Shown: piece by piece, positions 34,329 through 42,550 of the stretch | Position numbering within the stretch: position 1 is the stretch's first letter | Layout: each line of letters begins with the position of its first letter | Source of the DNA: Micromonospora sp. LH3U1 | GTDB taxonomy: Bacteria; Actinomycetota; Actinomycetes; Mycobacteriales; Micromonosporaceae | DNA: 64,000 nt | Reading direction: 5' to 3' | Assembly: GCF_028475105.1 (NCBI RefSeq) | Contig: NZ_CP116936.1 | Coordinates: 682,001-746,000, forward strand | Notes under the pieces: model-generated | The model's input: the letters and a program-made list of their open reading frames with translations, nothing else | The model's database searches: none | Told to the model about the DNA's origin: nothing | Translations under genes and position numbers: made by a program

Positions 34329-35238
34329 GAGCACACCGTAGCTTTGGAGAGTTGGCCGCAACCAACATCAGAAGCCGCCAATCTCCGAGCGGGGGAGCCA
34401 GGTGCCACAGCCCTAAGTTCCTTCGCCGCCTGGACGGCGAGCGCTGGACTGACGAGATCATCTGGCACAAGCCGGGCACAACCGCCGCCAACAGGGGCTG
34501 TCAACCGCTGTGAGGCAACGCAAGGTCTCGCCTCGCCCAGTTGAGGACGGCGAGCCGCCCGATCTGACATGGTCGACGCCTCGCCGGATGAGTTCAGGGT
34601 TCAAGTCTCAGCATTGCCGAAACGTTCTCTCTTAATTCAAGGCGGCCCGCAAGCGGGCCGCGCCGGCTCGGCCCCGGCCTGCTGGCGATCTCCGGCCGGC
34701 ATCGGCCGGGCCGGCCGGCCGCACTGACGGACGAGAAGACCTCGGGGCTCCGCCGAAGAACCCCGGCCTGGGCCGGATATCCGAAACGATGGGCAGTCGC
34801 CACCGCGTACACAGGTGAGGCGCTGAACGACGACCCTGAGATCGACTTGGCTGTCCGTGACTCCGCTAGCTGATCGCGGTGTGCTCAACGCTCAACGCGC
34901 TAGAGCCGTTGCCATGGGGCGAGCGCCCTGCGGTGGCCACGCGCGGGTCACAAACTCGGTCGAGCGGTTCGCCTATGCGGGCCTGGAGGCGCACCGCGTC
35001 CACTCGATGCCACGGAAACGGATGATGCGCATCGGTCACGGTGAGCCTCCACCACAGACGGGCAACGTTGGTCCATTCCGGTCTGAGCGTCAGCACCTGA
35101 CTCGACTCATCATGCGTCTGCGAAAGCGGTCTGACTGACCTTCCGTGGAAGCCAGCGAAGGCGGCGACGGGGCGGGCACCCGTCAGTAGAAAGTCAGCAA
35201 ACGCCACGACAGCGGTTGTTAGTCGACGGCATCCCGCC
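34329..35238. other. Gene-poor, decayed right part of the integrated element
   Basis: I find no supportable gene in these 910 bases. Open frames are short, change composition and lack start sites. Two things stand out: a stretch near 34443-34480 resembling 33690-33735 (a diverged duplication containing GAGATC and GGCACAAGCCGG), and the hairpin repeat at 34629. The right end leads into attR. Confidence 0.6.
34629..34667. repeat. Hairpin repeat within integrated element
   Basis: This contains a perfect 9-bp stem with 2-base loop, GCGGCCCGC-AA-GCGGGCCGC (34642-34661), preceded by CTCTTAATTCAAG and followed by GCCGGC. A diverged copy lies at 32696. The pair may be terminators or a small REP/MITE-like repeat. 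Confidence 0.65.
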
Positions 35239-35282
35239 TTCCTAAACCGTGTGTCGCAGGTTCGAATCCTGCCGGGGGCACC
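35239..35282. repeat. attR: 44-bp copy of the tRNA-Arg 3' end
   Basis: An exact duplicate of 31827-31870. The upstream half of a tRNA is missing here (CGCC instead of the anticodon stem), so this is the distal att site, not a second tRNA gene. Confidence 0.92.
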
Positions 35283-35403
35283 TCGAAGATCAGCCAAAAC
35301 GCCAGCTGAGCAGCCGATACATCACCGCGTCGATCGGTCGACCTGATCGCGCTGCGCATGTGCCGCCCGACGCTGATCAATACGGCGCTCAACAGATTGG
35401 CGC

Positions 35404-35646
35404 TCACTGAGCAGGCCCTTCGGGCGGGAGCTTGTTCGCGCGCACCAGGATCTGCGTTTGCGCACCCCGATGACTAGACGGACCGAGCCTGATCCCCTCG
35501 ACCCAAATCCACTCATCGCGCGGAGGGCGGTTGGCCACCAGCCGAACCCCGGTTACCCACAACCGCACCGGCCCGTCCGCCGGCAGAAGACGGTCGGCCG
35601 CGTCGATCTCCAGTACCGCGCCGAGTCGTACCCGAACGTCAAACAC
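35404..35646 (-). CDS. Small conserved-type protein, paralogue of the next gene (80 aa)
   Basis: The 80-residue beta-rich protein has the pattern V-LEIDAADRL, RLWVTGVRLV, DEWIWVEGIRLG, QTQILVRANKL. The same sequence of elements is seen in the neighbouring gene 35639-36010, so the two look like a tandem duplication. ATG 35646 overlaps the end of that gene by 8 bases, so they are coupled. They lie divergent from an HTH regulator and a NUDIX gene. No catalytic motif or membrane segment is visible. Confidence 0.6.
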   Translation of the reverse strand: MFDVRVRLGAVLEIDAADRLLPADGPVRLWVTGVRLVANRPPRDEWIWVEGIRLGPSSHRGAQTQILVRANKLPPEGPAQ

Positions 35647-36010
35647 CGCGTCTCCTCATCACCGGCGCCGCATTGCTCGGCGGCGCGCTGTCGGTCGTGC
35701 CTGGCTGGATCTGAAGGCCGCCGATCTGCACGAAGACCTCCCGCCGCGTCAGCGCCTTGCCGCTTGCCGGGTCGATGGAGTAACCGGTCAGCCATACCCA
35801 GCCGTGGTACGTCGGCTTGTCGCAGACCGTGGTCACCCGCAGCCACAGCGCCCGATCGCTGCCGAACTGCACCGACGCCCGTCCGTCGATCAACACCAGG
35901 TCACCCGGTACGGGGACACCCGGCCGGCGTGTTGCCGGTGCGCGAAGTGCCGAGGCGGACGGGCCATTCCCAGGCCGTCGTTCGGATCGCAGCCCCACGC
36001 CAGCACCCAC
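35639..36010 (-). CDS. Small conserved-type protein, paralogue of the preceding entry (about 123 aa)
   Basis: The informative part is VPVPGDLVLIDGRASVQFG, ALWLRVTTVCDKPTYHGWVWLTGYSID, then KALTRREVFVQIGGLQI, matching in order the 80-residue neighbour (LEID, LWVTGVRL, WIWVEGIRL, QILV). The first 30 or so residues from GTG 36010 are Arg/Pro-rich and may not be translated; no better in-frame start was found. It is the first gene of a two-gene unit facing the HTH regulator across 263 bases (36011-36273). That spacer must hold the promoters but shows no clear site beyond a TGTGACACA near 36202. Confidence 0.5.
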   Translation of the reverse strand: MGAGVGLRSERRPGNGPSASALRAPATRRPGVPVPGDLVLIDGRASVQFGSDRALWLRVTTVCDKPTYHGWVWLTGYSIDPASGKALTRREVFVQIGGLQIQPGTTDSAPPSNAAPVMRRRGV

Positions 36011-36273
36011 CCCGGGCCGGCCTCAGCGGGTCGTCGAGCGACCGGAAGCCACGCCGTGCAGGCAGGTACAGCGGGACTAGGGGTCGAGTTCGCCCTCGGC
36101 CCACCCTCGGGATGGCCGTGCGGGCAACGGTGTACTTCCTGCCCGTGCATGAGCAGGATTGGCAGTTGCTAGATACGTTCAGCATCGTCATGAGCACAGG
36201 CTGTGACACATTCAGCCCAGCGACCCGGAAAATCCTTCCAGGGTCGCTGCCAGCCGAGGGAGACAGTGAACCG

Positions 36274-37497
36274 GTGCGGGAAAGAACCAGCAACCTGACC
36301 ATCGGCGAACGCGTCGCCTGGTACCGCTACCGACGCGGCCTGTCGCAGGAAGTCCTAGCCGGACTCATCGGCCGTACCGCCGGCTGGTTAGGCAAGATCG
36401 AGAACAACAGAATCGAGCTGGATCGGCTCTCCGTTATCAAATCCCTCGCCGACGTCCTGGACATCTCCCTCGGCGACCTGCTCGGCGAACCCTCACTGCT
36501 CGACTGGACCGGCGATAGCGGCACCGAAACCGTCCCCACACTGCGCGCCGCCCTGATGAACTACCGCGCCCTCGGTCCGTTCGGTGGCGACACAGACGCG
36601 GAGCCGACGAGCGTCGCTGTGCTCAGGAAGGAGGTAGGCGCCCTCTGGGACGCCTACCAGGACTCACGATTCGGGTACGTCACCGGCCGCCTACCCGACC
36701 TGCTGCACCGCGCCCAAGCCGCCGCCGACCACCGCCACGGCGACGACCAGGATCGGGCCCGCTGGCTCCTCGGCCTGGCGTACCAACTCGCCGCCACCCA
36801 GCTCACCAAGCTCGGCGAGAGCGACCTCGCCTGGATCGCCGCCGACCGCGGACTGGCCGCCGTTCGCCCCACAGGCGACCCGCTCATCACCGGCTCCTTG
36901 TTCCGCTCCGTCGGCCACGCCCTGCACGCCACGGGCCGCTACGCCGAAGCAGTACGCCTCACCGAAGACGCCGCCGGTTACCTTGAGTCACACCTCAAGC
37001 ACGCCACCCCAGCGCTGCTCTCTGTCTACGGAACCCTGTTCCTGTCCGGCTCGATGGCCGCCGCCCGATCCAACGACGCCGCCACCACCCGCACCTTCCT
37101 CGCCGCCGCCGATCACGCTGCCGATCTGCTCGGTGCCGACGCCAACCACCTTTGGACCGCGTTCGGCCCGACCAACGTCGCCATCCACCGCGTGGCCACT
37201 GCCGCTGAGTTGGGAGACCTGCAAGTCGCCATCGACCTCGGCCCGCGAGTCGACACCGCCGGCCTACCGATGGAGCGTCGGGTACGGCACGCCCTCGAAC
37301 TCGCCCGTGCCTATAGCTCGTGGAACCGGGTCGATGACGCCCAAGCTTTGCTGTTCGACGCCGAACAGATGGCACCCGAGCAGGTTCGCCACCACTTCCT
37401 CAGCCGACAACTCGCCCTGACCTGGATCCGCCGACAGCGGGGCAAGCCCTCGGTTGAACTTGTCGTACTGGCCCGGCGGCTCAACGTGCTCGACTGA
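36274..37497 (+). CDS. XRE-family HTH regulator with TPR-like C-terminal domain
   Basis: The 407-residue protein starts at GTG 36274 (GGGAG about 11 bases upstream). The N-terminal Cro/CI-type helix-turn-helix is TIGERVAWYRYRRGLSQEVLAGLIGRTAGWLGKIENNRIEL. A long helical region follows with repeated Ala/Leu-rich pairs (ARWLLGLAYQLAATQLTKLGE, SLFRSVGHALHATGRYAEAVRL, ALELARAYSSWNRVDDAQALL), as in actinobacterial regulators with tetratricopeptide-like sensor domains. It probably controls the divergent small genes and the NUDIX gene 24 bases downstream. Its frame is open far to the left, but that part is Arg-rich and not coding. Confidence 0.85.
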   Translation: MRERTSNLTIGERVAWYRYRRGLSQEVLAGLIGRTAGWLGKIENNRIELDRLSVIKSLADVLDISLGDLLGEPSLLDWTGDSGTETVPTLRAALMNYRALGPFGGDTDAEPTSVAVLRKEVGALWDAYQDSRFGYVTGRLPDLLHRAQAAADHRHGDDQDRARWLLGLAYQLAATQLTKLGESDLAWIAADRGLAAVRPTGDPLITGSLFRSVGHALHATGRYAEAVRLTEDAAGYLESHLKHATPALLSVYGTLFLSGSMAAARSNDAATTRTFLAAADHAADLLGADANHLWTAFGPTNVAIHRVATAAELGDLQVAIDLGPRVDTAGLPMERRVRHALELARAYSSWNRVDDAQALLFDAEQMAPEQVRHHFLSRQLALTWIRRQRGKPSVELVVLARRLNVLD

Positions 37498-37521
37498 ACC
37501 CAGCCAATCTAGGCTGGCTTG

Positions 37522-37989
37522 GTGACGGCAAACGAGATGCCACCCATGGCAACCCCACATGTTGCCGCAGGCGCCCTCTTCTTCGACAACGAAGGCCGCG
37601 TGCTCCTCGTACGCCCCAGCTACAAGGACCACTGGGAAATCCCCGGCGGCTACGTCGAACCCGGCGAGTCACCGCATGCGGCCTGTGTACGTGAGATTGA
37701 GGAAGAACTCGGCCTCACTACTGGCGTGGGGCCCATGCTCCTGGTCGACTGGGCACCGGCAGAGCACGAAGGAGACAAGCTCCTCTTCATCTTCGACGCT
37801 GGTTCTCTCACTACGGAGCAAGAGCAGGCCATCCGCTTCGCGGACGGTGAACTCACCGAATGGCGTTACGTGGCAGCAAACGATCTGGAGCATTACGGAC
37901 CGCCTCGACTCACTCGCAGACTCCGCGTAGCGATCACCGCACGTAACAGCGGCAACGCCACTTACGCAGAGCACGGTGACGCCGCCTAG
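37522..37989 (+). CDS. NUDIX hydrolase
   Basis: The 155-residue protein has a complete Nudix box, GGYVEPGESPHAACVREIEEELGL (G-x5-E-x7-R-E-U-x-E-E-x-G-U), within a normal Nudix fold: VAAGALFFDNEGRVLLVRPSY before the box, and LLFIFDAGSL and ELTEWRYVAANDL after. It hydrolyses a nucleoside-diphosphate-linked compound of unknown identity. It begins 24 bases after the HTH regulator stop and is likely co-transcribed. GTG 37522 or ATG 37537 could be the start. Confidence 0.88.
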   Translation: MTANEMPPMATPHVAAGALFFDNEGRVLLVRPSYKDHWEIPGGYVEPGESPHAACVREIEEELGLTTGVGPMLLVDWAPAEHEGDKLLFIFDAGSLTTEQEQAIRFADGELTEWRYVAANDLEHYGPPRLTRRLRVAITARNSGNATYAEHGDAA

Positions 37990-38013
37990 CCCGGAGTTCC
38001 GACACGAGTTAGG

Positions 38014-38035
38014 GCGGCCCTGAACGGAGGGCCGC
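38014..38035 (+). terminator. Hairpin terminator after NUDIX gene
   Basis: A perfect 8-bp stem GCGGCCCT/AGGGCCGC with a 6-base loop lies 24 bases after the NUDIX stop. No T-tract follows. Confidence 0.55.
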
Positions 38036-38209
38036 ATGTGCGGCTCGGACGGGCTGGTGGCGACCGGCCCGAACAGGTGCGCAGGTGCTTGCCCCCCGTG
38101 CGAGCTACCCGCAAGTGTCCACCGCACGGTGACGATTCCTGACCGGCGACTCCATAGCGTTTGACGTGGCCGCTGCGCTCTCGCCGCGGACCTCGTTGAA
38201 GGAGTCGTC

Positions 38210-39046
38210 ATGCGTTTGTTGAAGCAGTTCGTGGCCGTTTTGGCGGTCGCCTTCGTCGGTAGTCAGGCCATCGCCGCGGTGGAGGGGAACGCCTGGCTCA
38301 CCCTGGCCCTGGGTGTGTTGACGGCGGTGGCGGCGATCCTCGTGTATGCGTGGGTGGTGCGGCGTACCGAACGCCGTTCGCCCACGGAGGTGTCCCGGGC
38401 CGGGGCCGGCGCCCGGATCGCCCGGGGGGCGCTGATCGGGGTCGGGATGTTCGCGGCGGTCATTGTCAACATCGCCCTCATCGGCGGCTACCACGTCAAC
38501 GGCCTGGGCTCGGTGTCGGGCGCGGTGGCGCTGTTCGGGTTCATGGCCGCCGCTGCGGCGACCGAGGAGCTGATCTTCCGCGGCGTCCTGTTCCGTGTCG
38601 TCGAGGAACGCATGGGCACCTGGATCGCGTTGTTGCTGACCGGCGTGGTGTTCGGCCTGATGCACCTGCTCAACCCGGACGCCAGCCTGTGGGGCGCGGT
38701 CGCCATCGCGGTCGAGGCCGGGTTCATGCTCGCCGCCTGCTACGCAGCCACCCGCAACCTGTGGGTGCCGATCGGCCTGCACTTCGGTTGGAACTTCGCC
38801 GCCGGCGGCATCTTCAGCGTCGTGGTCTCCGGCAACGGCGAGTCCAAGGGCCTGCTGGACACGACGATGTCGGGCCCGACCCTGCTCACCGGTGGCGACT
38901 TCGGGCCGGAGGGAAGCCCGTATACGGTGGCGGCGGGTGTCGTGCTGACCGGAGTGTTCCTGTGGCTGGCCCACCGCCGCGGTCACCTGGTCCCGCGTCG
39001 CCGCCGCGCGGTCGGCGTCGAGCCGGCGACCGCTACGGTTTCCTGA
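38210..39046 (+). CDS. CPBP-family intramembrane metalloprotease (Abi/CAAX type)
   Basis: The 278-residue membrane protein has about eight hydrophobic segments and the CPBP motifs: EELIFRGVLFR (Glu-Glu and Arg), LMHLLNP (His) and LHFGWNFAAG (His and Asn). The family includes CAAX prenyl proteases and bacteriocin-immunity proteins. AAGGAG lies 5 bases before ATG 38210. Its stop overlaps the start of the histidine kinase gene (TGATG), so it is the first gene of a three-gene operon with a two-component system and may act in the same envelope response. Confidence 0.9.
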   Translation: MRLLKQFVAVLAVAFVGSQAIAAVEGNAWLTLALGVLTAVAAILVYAWVVRRTERRSPTEVSRAGAGARIARGALIGVGMFAAVIVNIALIGGYHVNGLGSVSGAVALFGFMAAAAATEELIFRGVLFRVVEERMGTWIALLLTGVVFGLMHLLNPDASLWGAVAIAVEAGFMLAACYAATRNLWVPIGLHFGWNFAAGGIFSVVVSGNGESKGLLDTTMSGPTLLTGGDFGPEGSPYTVAAGVVLTGVFLWLAHRRGHLVPRRRRAVGVEPATATVS

Positions 39047-40200
39047 TGGTCGGCCTTCGGATGGTTCCGGACTCGTGGCGGCGGTGGGACGTCACGGTCC
39101 GGGATCTCCCGTTGGCGCTGCTGTTCGCCCTCGCGTCGGTGGTGCCGGCGCTGCACAACCACGGTACGCAGCTCGGCGACCTGCCGGGGCGCCCCTTCGA
39201 CGCGCTGACCGTCGTGGTGGTCGCCCTGGAGTGCCTCCCGCTCGCCGTCCGCCGGCGCTGGCCGGCCCTCTGCCTCGCCCTGGTGTCGGTCGGCTTCGCG
39301 GTCGACCAGCTCCGCGGCTATCACACGGTCGCGGGCTCCGCGCTGGCCATCGCGCTGCTGAGCGCGGGCGTCCACCTGGAACGTCGTCGGCGCACCACCA
39401 TGGTCCTGGCCTCCGTCGCGTACGTGGCGCTGGCCGTCGCTCTCGACCGGCACGGGTCGACCGAGGGCGTGACCGGGTTCGTCACGTTCTACCTGGCAGT
39501 GGCCCTGGCGTGGGGCATCGGAGCCTGGCTGCGGCAGTCCCGGGCCGTCGAGGCCGAACGCCGCCGCCACGTCGCCGTGACCGCACGCGCCGCCGAACGC
39601 ACCCGCATCGCCAGCGAACTTCACGACATCGTGACCCACCACGTGACGGCGATGGTCGTGCAGGCCGAGGCGGCCCGCTACCTGACCGCCGCGCCCGAGC
39701 GCCTCGACACGACCCTGACCGCCATCACCGACACCGGCCGCCGGGCCATCACCGACCTGCGTCACCTGCTCGACCTGCTCAACCCCGACCACAGCACCGA
39801 TCCGCGTACGCCGTCCGTCGGCGAGCTCCGCGCTCTCGTGGAGCAGACCCGACAGGCCGGGCAGCCGGTGGAGTTCACCGAGGAGGGCAGCCCGGAGGAC
39901 ACGACCGGCGGCGCCGAGGTGACGGCCTACCGAGTGGTGCAGGAGGCGCTGACGAACGCCCTCAAGTACGCCCACGGCAGCCGCACCATTGTTCACGTGC
40001 ACCACGGCGAGAGGGAGACCACTGTGCGGGTCAGCACCGAAGGCTCCGACTCGTACGCCGGGGCCCCCGGCGGGAGCGGACGCGGCCTCGCAGGGCTCAG
40101 CGAACGGGTCGGCGCGCTCGGCGGCGAGTTCAGCGCAGGACGGCGGGCCGACGGCGGCTTCGTCGTGCATGCCCGCATTCCTACCGGGATCCGGTCGTGA
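39046..40200 (+). CDS. NarL/DesK-type sensor histidine kinase
   Basis: The 384-residue protein has an N-terminal block of four to six membrane segments with very short external loops (about 20-165). A HisKA_3 dimerisation domain follows with phospho-acceptor H193 in ASELHDIVTHHVTAMVVQAE, then a HATPase domain with the N box in EALTNALKYAHG and a G box in GSGRGLAGLSERV. The lack of a large sensor domain suggests a membrane-intrinsic signal. It pairs with the response regulator that starts inside its stop codon. Confidence 0.92.
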   Translation: MVGLRMVPDSWRRWDVTVRDLPLALLFALASVVPALHNHGTQLGDLPGRPFDALTVVVVALECLPLAVRRRWPALCLALVSVGFAVDQLRGYHTVAGSALAIALLSAGVHLERRRRTTMVLASVAYVALAVALDRHGSTEGVTGFVTFYLAVALAWGIGAWLRQSRAVEAERRRHVAVTARAAERTRIASELHDIVTHHVTAMVVQAEAARYLTAAPERLDTTLTAITDTGRRAITDLRHLLDLLNPDHSTDPRTPSVGELRALVEQTRQAGQPVEFTEEGSPEDTTGGAEVTAYRVVQEALTNALKYAHGSRTIVHVHHGERETTVRVSTEGSDSYAGAPGGSGRGLAGLSERVGALGGEFSAGRRADGGFVVHARIPTGIRS

Positions 40201-40856
40201 CGGCCCCGATTCGGGTGCTGGTCTGTGACGACCAGGCGCTGATCCGCACCGGCTTCGCGACCATCATCGGCGCTCAGCCCGACCTCGAGGTGGTGGGCGA
40301 GTGCGGCGACGGACGCGCTGCGATCGACCTCGCCAACCGGCTGCATCCGGACGTGGTCGTGATGGACGTACGGATGCCGGTACTCGACGGCATCAAGGCA
40401 ACACGCCTGCTGGCCGGCGCGGGGGTGGCCCACCCCGTCAAGGTGCTCGTGGTGACGACGTTCAACCTCGACGAGTACGTGTACGAGGCGCTGCGCGCGG
40501 GAGCGAGCGGGTTCCTGCTCAAGGACGCTCCTCCGGCCCAACTGCTGCACGGTATCCGCACCGTCGCGACCGGCGGTGCGCTGCTGGCGCCCGAGGTGAC
40601 CCGGCAACTCGTCGGCAGGTACGCGGCACGGATCCGTCCCGCCGAGGGCACACCGCACGACGTCGGGCTGACCCCGCGCGAACTGGAGGTGTTGCGCCTC
40701 ATCGCCGACGGCCTGTCCAACAGTGAGATCGCCGCGACCCTCGTGATCAGCCAGGAGACCGTCAAGACGTACGTGTCACGCATCCTCACCAAGCTCGACC
40801 TGCGCGACCGCGTGCAGGCGGTGGTCTACGCCTACCGCGCAGGCTTGGTGACCTAG
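40197..40856 (+). CDS. NarL/FixJ-type response regulator
   Basis: The 219-residue protein has a receiver domain with the acidic pair D11-D12, phospho-acceptor D57 in VVVMDVRMP and the conserved Lys in GFLLKDAPP. A C-terminal LuxR-type helix-turn-helix follows (LTPRELEVLRLIADGLSNSEIAATLVISQETVKTYVSRI). GTG 40197 overlaps the kinase stop by 4 bases. It likely regulates this operon or envelope genes. Confidence 0.94.
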   Translation: MTAPIRVLVCDDQALIRTGFATIIGAQPDLEVVGECGDGRAAIDLANRLHPDVVVMDVRMPVLDGIKATRLLAGAGVAHPVKVLVVTTFNLDEYVYEALRAGASGFLLKDAPPAQLLHGIRTVATGGALLAPEVTRQLVGRYAARIRPAEGTPHDVGLTPRELEVLRLIADGLSNSEIAATLVISQETVKTYVSRILTKLDLRDRVQAVVYAYRAGLVT

Positions 40857-40898
40857 CGTCCACCTCGAACCCCTGGAGGGTGTCGCTGATCGGCCCGG

Positions 40899-40934
40899 CG
40901 GGCGTGGGCTACGAGGAAGCGCAGCCCACGCCCG
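40899..40934. terminator. Bidirectional hairpin between convergent genes
   Basis: A perfect 12-bp stem (40899-40910 with 40923-40934, CGGGCGTGGGCT) with a 12-base loop lies between the response regulator stop (40856) and the convergent lipoprotein stop (40964). It could serve both. Confidence 0.65.
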
Positions 40935-40963
40935 ACCGGTGGCGCCGGGGACCTACGGGCCGG

Positions 40964-41731
40964 TCAGAGGAACTTGTACATCTCCTCGGAGGCGGCCTCG
41001 GTGTCCTTGGCGGGCGGTGCGGTGACCGAGACCGGCTCGCCGAAGCCGCTCATCTTCATGTCGGTGACGAGATCACCCAGGCTCTTCGTGGCGATCGTGT
41101 AGGACAGGGCGGTGAGCCGGCCGTCCTTGTCGACGGTCGCCTCGAAGGGGACCGCCGTCGGGTCCTTCGCCAGCTTGGCGGTCGACTCGAGGCCGGCACG
41201 CGTTCCATCGGTGCCGGCGGCCTCTGCCGCCTTGCCCAGGTCGGCGGTGCCGCTGTATTTGCCAGGGCTCACCTCCTGCGCGGAGACGACGCCGCCGATG
41301 ATGCCGGTCTGCGACTTCATGTCGAACGACTGGCGCAGGGAACTGGTCGGCTTGAGCTTGTTGAGGTCGATCTTCATCCAGGGCTTGTCGCCGTCGAGGG
41401 AGTCGGACTTGATGTAGGCGACGTCGCCGATCAGCCGGGCCTCCATCGGTTCCGGGGTCTTCCCGGTGACCTGGATCGCCTTGGCGGCGGGGTCCATCTT
41501 TCCGGTCAGGTTGATCGACTGGTTGCCGGCCTTGACCGAGGCGTCCATGGTGACCGTGCCGGCGAGGCTGCGATCCATGCCTTGCCGGACGGCGGCCACC
41601 GGCTCGAGTTTGGACGTCGCGGGGGCGGCGGCGGAGGGTGCGCTCGCCGCCGGCTCGTCGGAGTTGGTGCCGCAGCCGGCCAGGAGGGCGGCGGCGAGGG
41701 CAATCGAGAGGGTTGGGATCAGTCGACGCAT
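40964..41731 (-). CDS. LppX/LprG-type lipoprotein
   Basis: The 255-residue lipoprotein has a signal peptide with lipobox LLAGC (Cys near residue 20), an Ala/Ser/Pro-rich linker, then a beta-rich domain with SLAGTVTMDASV, SINLTGKMD, EARLIGDVAYIKSDSL and FEATVDKDGRLTALSYTI. This alternating pattern is that of the LppX/LprAFG family, whose half-barrel carries lipids in mycobacteria; in non-mycolate actinomycetes the ligand is unknown. It is transcribed alone, 85 bases after clpP and in the same direction. Confidence 0.82.
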   Translation of the reverse strand: MRRLIPTLSIALAAALLAGCGTNSDEPAASAPSAAAPATSKLEPVAAVRQGMDRSLAGTVTMDASVKAGNQSINLTGKMDPAAKAIQVTGKTPEPMEARLIGDVAYIKSDSLDGDKPWMKIDLNKLKPTSSLRQSFDMKSQTGIIGGVVSAQEVSPGKYSGTADLGKAAEAAGTDGTRAGLESTAKLAKDPTAVPFEATVDKDGRLTALSYTIATKSLGDLVTDMKMSGFGEPVSVTAPPAKDTEAASEEMYKFL

Positions 41732-41815
41732 AGACGAGACCCTAACGGGCGTCCGCTACCCGGTTTCCCCGAGTGCGGTGGTGCCGCGCTGGTCAGAGCG
41801 CGGCAACCGCACGTG

Positions 41816-42415
41816 TCAGTCGGCCGGCAGCTGGTCGGCTCGGGTAATCACTTCGTCGATGAGGCCGTAGTCCCGCGCCTGCTCTGCGGTGAACCACCGG
41901 TCCCGGTCCCAGTCCCGCTGGATCTCGTCGAGTGTCCGTCCACTGTGCTGGGCGATCAACTCCTGCATCGTCCGCTTCACGTGCAGCATGTTCTCGGCCT
42001 GGATGGTGATGTCGGAGGCGGTGCCGCCCATTCCGCCGGACGGCTGGTGCATCATGACCCGCGAGTGCGGCAGCGCGTACCGCTTGCCGGCCGCGCCCGC
42101 GCAGAGCAGGAACTGCCCCATCGAGCCGGCGAACCCGAGCGCCAGGGTGGCCACGTCGTTGCGGACGTAGCGCATCGTGTCGTAGACCGCCATCCCCGCG
42201 CTCACCGACCCGCCCGGCGAGTTGATGTAGAGGTAGATGTCCCGGTCGGCGTCCTCGGCGGCGAGCAGCAGGATCTGCGCGCAGATCTGGTTGGCCGACT
42301 CCTCCGTCACCTCGGTGCCGAGGAAGACGATCCGCTCCCGCAGCAGCCGCTCGAACACGTGATCACCGAAGGATGGCTGCCCGCCGTCCAGCATCCGCAC
42401 GCCGTACCCGATCAT
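41816..42415 (-). CDS. clpP: ATP-dependent Clp protease proteolytic subunit
   Basis: The 199-residue ClpP has the catalytic triad Ser98 (FAGSMGQFLL), His123 (MMHQPSGG) and Asp172, plus DIYLYINSPGGSVSAGMAVYDTM. It forms tetradecameric chambers that degrade proteins unfolded by ClpX or ClpC. Actinomycetes usually carry clpP1-clpP2 as a pair beside clpX; this one is alone, so it is probably an accessory ClpP. A ClgR/PopR-like regulator gene lies just upstream in the same direction. I did not find a clear ClgR operator in the 135-bp gap. Confidence 0.94.
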   Translation of the reverse strand: MIGYGVRMLDGGQPSFGDHVFERLLRERIVFLGTEVTEESANQICAQILLLAAEDADRDIYLYINSPGGSVSAGMAVYDTMRYVRNDVATLALGFAGSMGQFLLCAGAAGKRYALPHSRVMMHQPSGGMGGTASDITIQAENMLHVKRTMQELIAQHSGRTLDEIQRDWDRDRWFTAEQARDYGLIDEVITRADQLPAD

Positions 42416-42510
42416 GTGCCGCCGCCTTCCACCGTGCCGGCGGGCGGTGGGACCGCCCGGTGAGCCGACCCTTCCAGCGTGCGGTCGGTGGTGCCGTCGG
42501 GCCCAGGGAT

Positions 42511-42525
42511 TCTGCCGCCGGCAGA
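42511..42525. promoter_or_regulatory. 15-bp palindrome between regulator and clpP
   Basis: TCTGCCG-C-CGGCAGA is palindromic and lies inside a longer imperfect inverted repeat (42510-42541). It is 25 bases after the regulator stop and about 95 bases before the clpP start (minus strand). It may be a weak terminator or the regulator's binding site. Confidence 0.4.
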
Positions 42526-42550
42526 TCCGCCGACAGCAGAACCACGCGGC

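Larger units (their letters stand above)
31827..35282. mobile_element. Small integrated genomic element at tRNA-Arg, decayed
   Basis: A region of about 3.4 kb is bounded by perfect 44-bp copies of the tRNA-Arg 3' end. Inside are a defective tyrosine integrase next to attL, a TmrB-like ATPase, an isochorismatase-like hydrolase and about 1.3 kb of non-coding or decayed sequence. Local GC and codon use look less extreme than in the flanks. No replication, excisionase or transfer gene is visible, so it is a remnant or a satellite that would need a helper integrase. Confidence 0.87.

Noticed and set aside
35239..35282. Possible second tRNA-Arg gene
   Set aside because: Only the 3' 44 bases are present; the acceptor 5' strand, D arm and half of the anticodon stem are missing, so it is an att site.
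34866..35297. Minus-strand open frame starting MADLRGAPGRIRTCDTRF
   Set aside because: Its first part is the reverse reading of the attR tRNA fragment; the rest has no start site or coding character.
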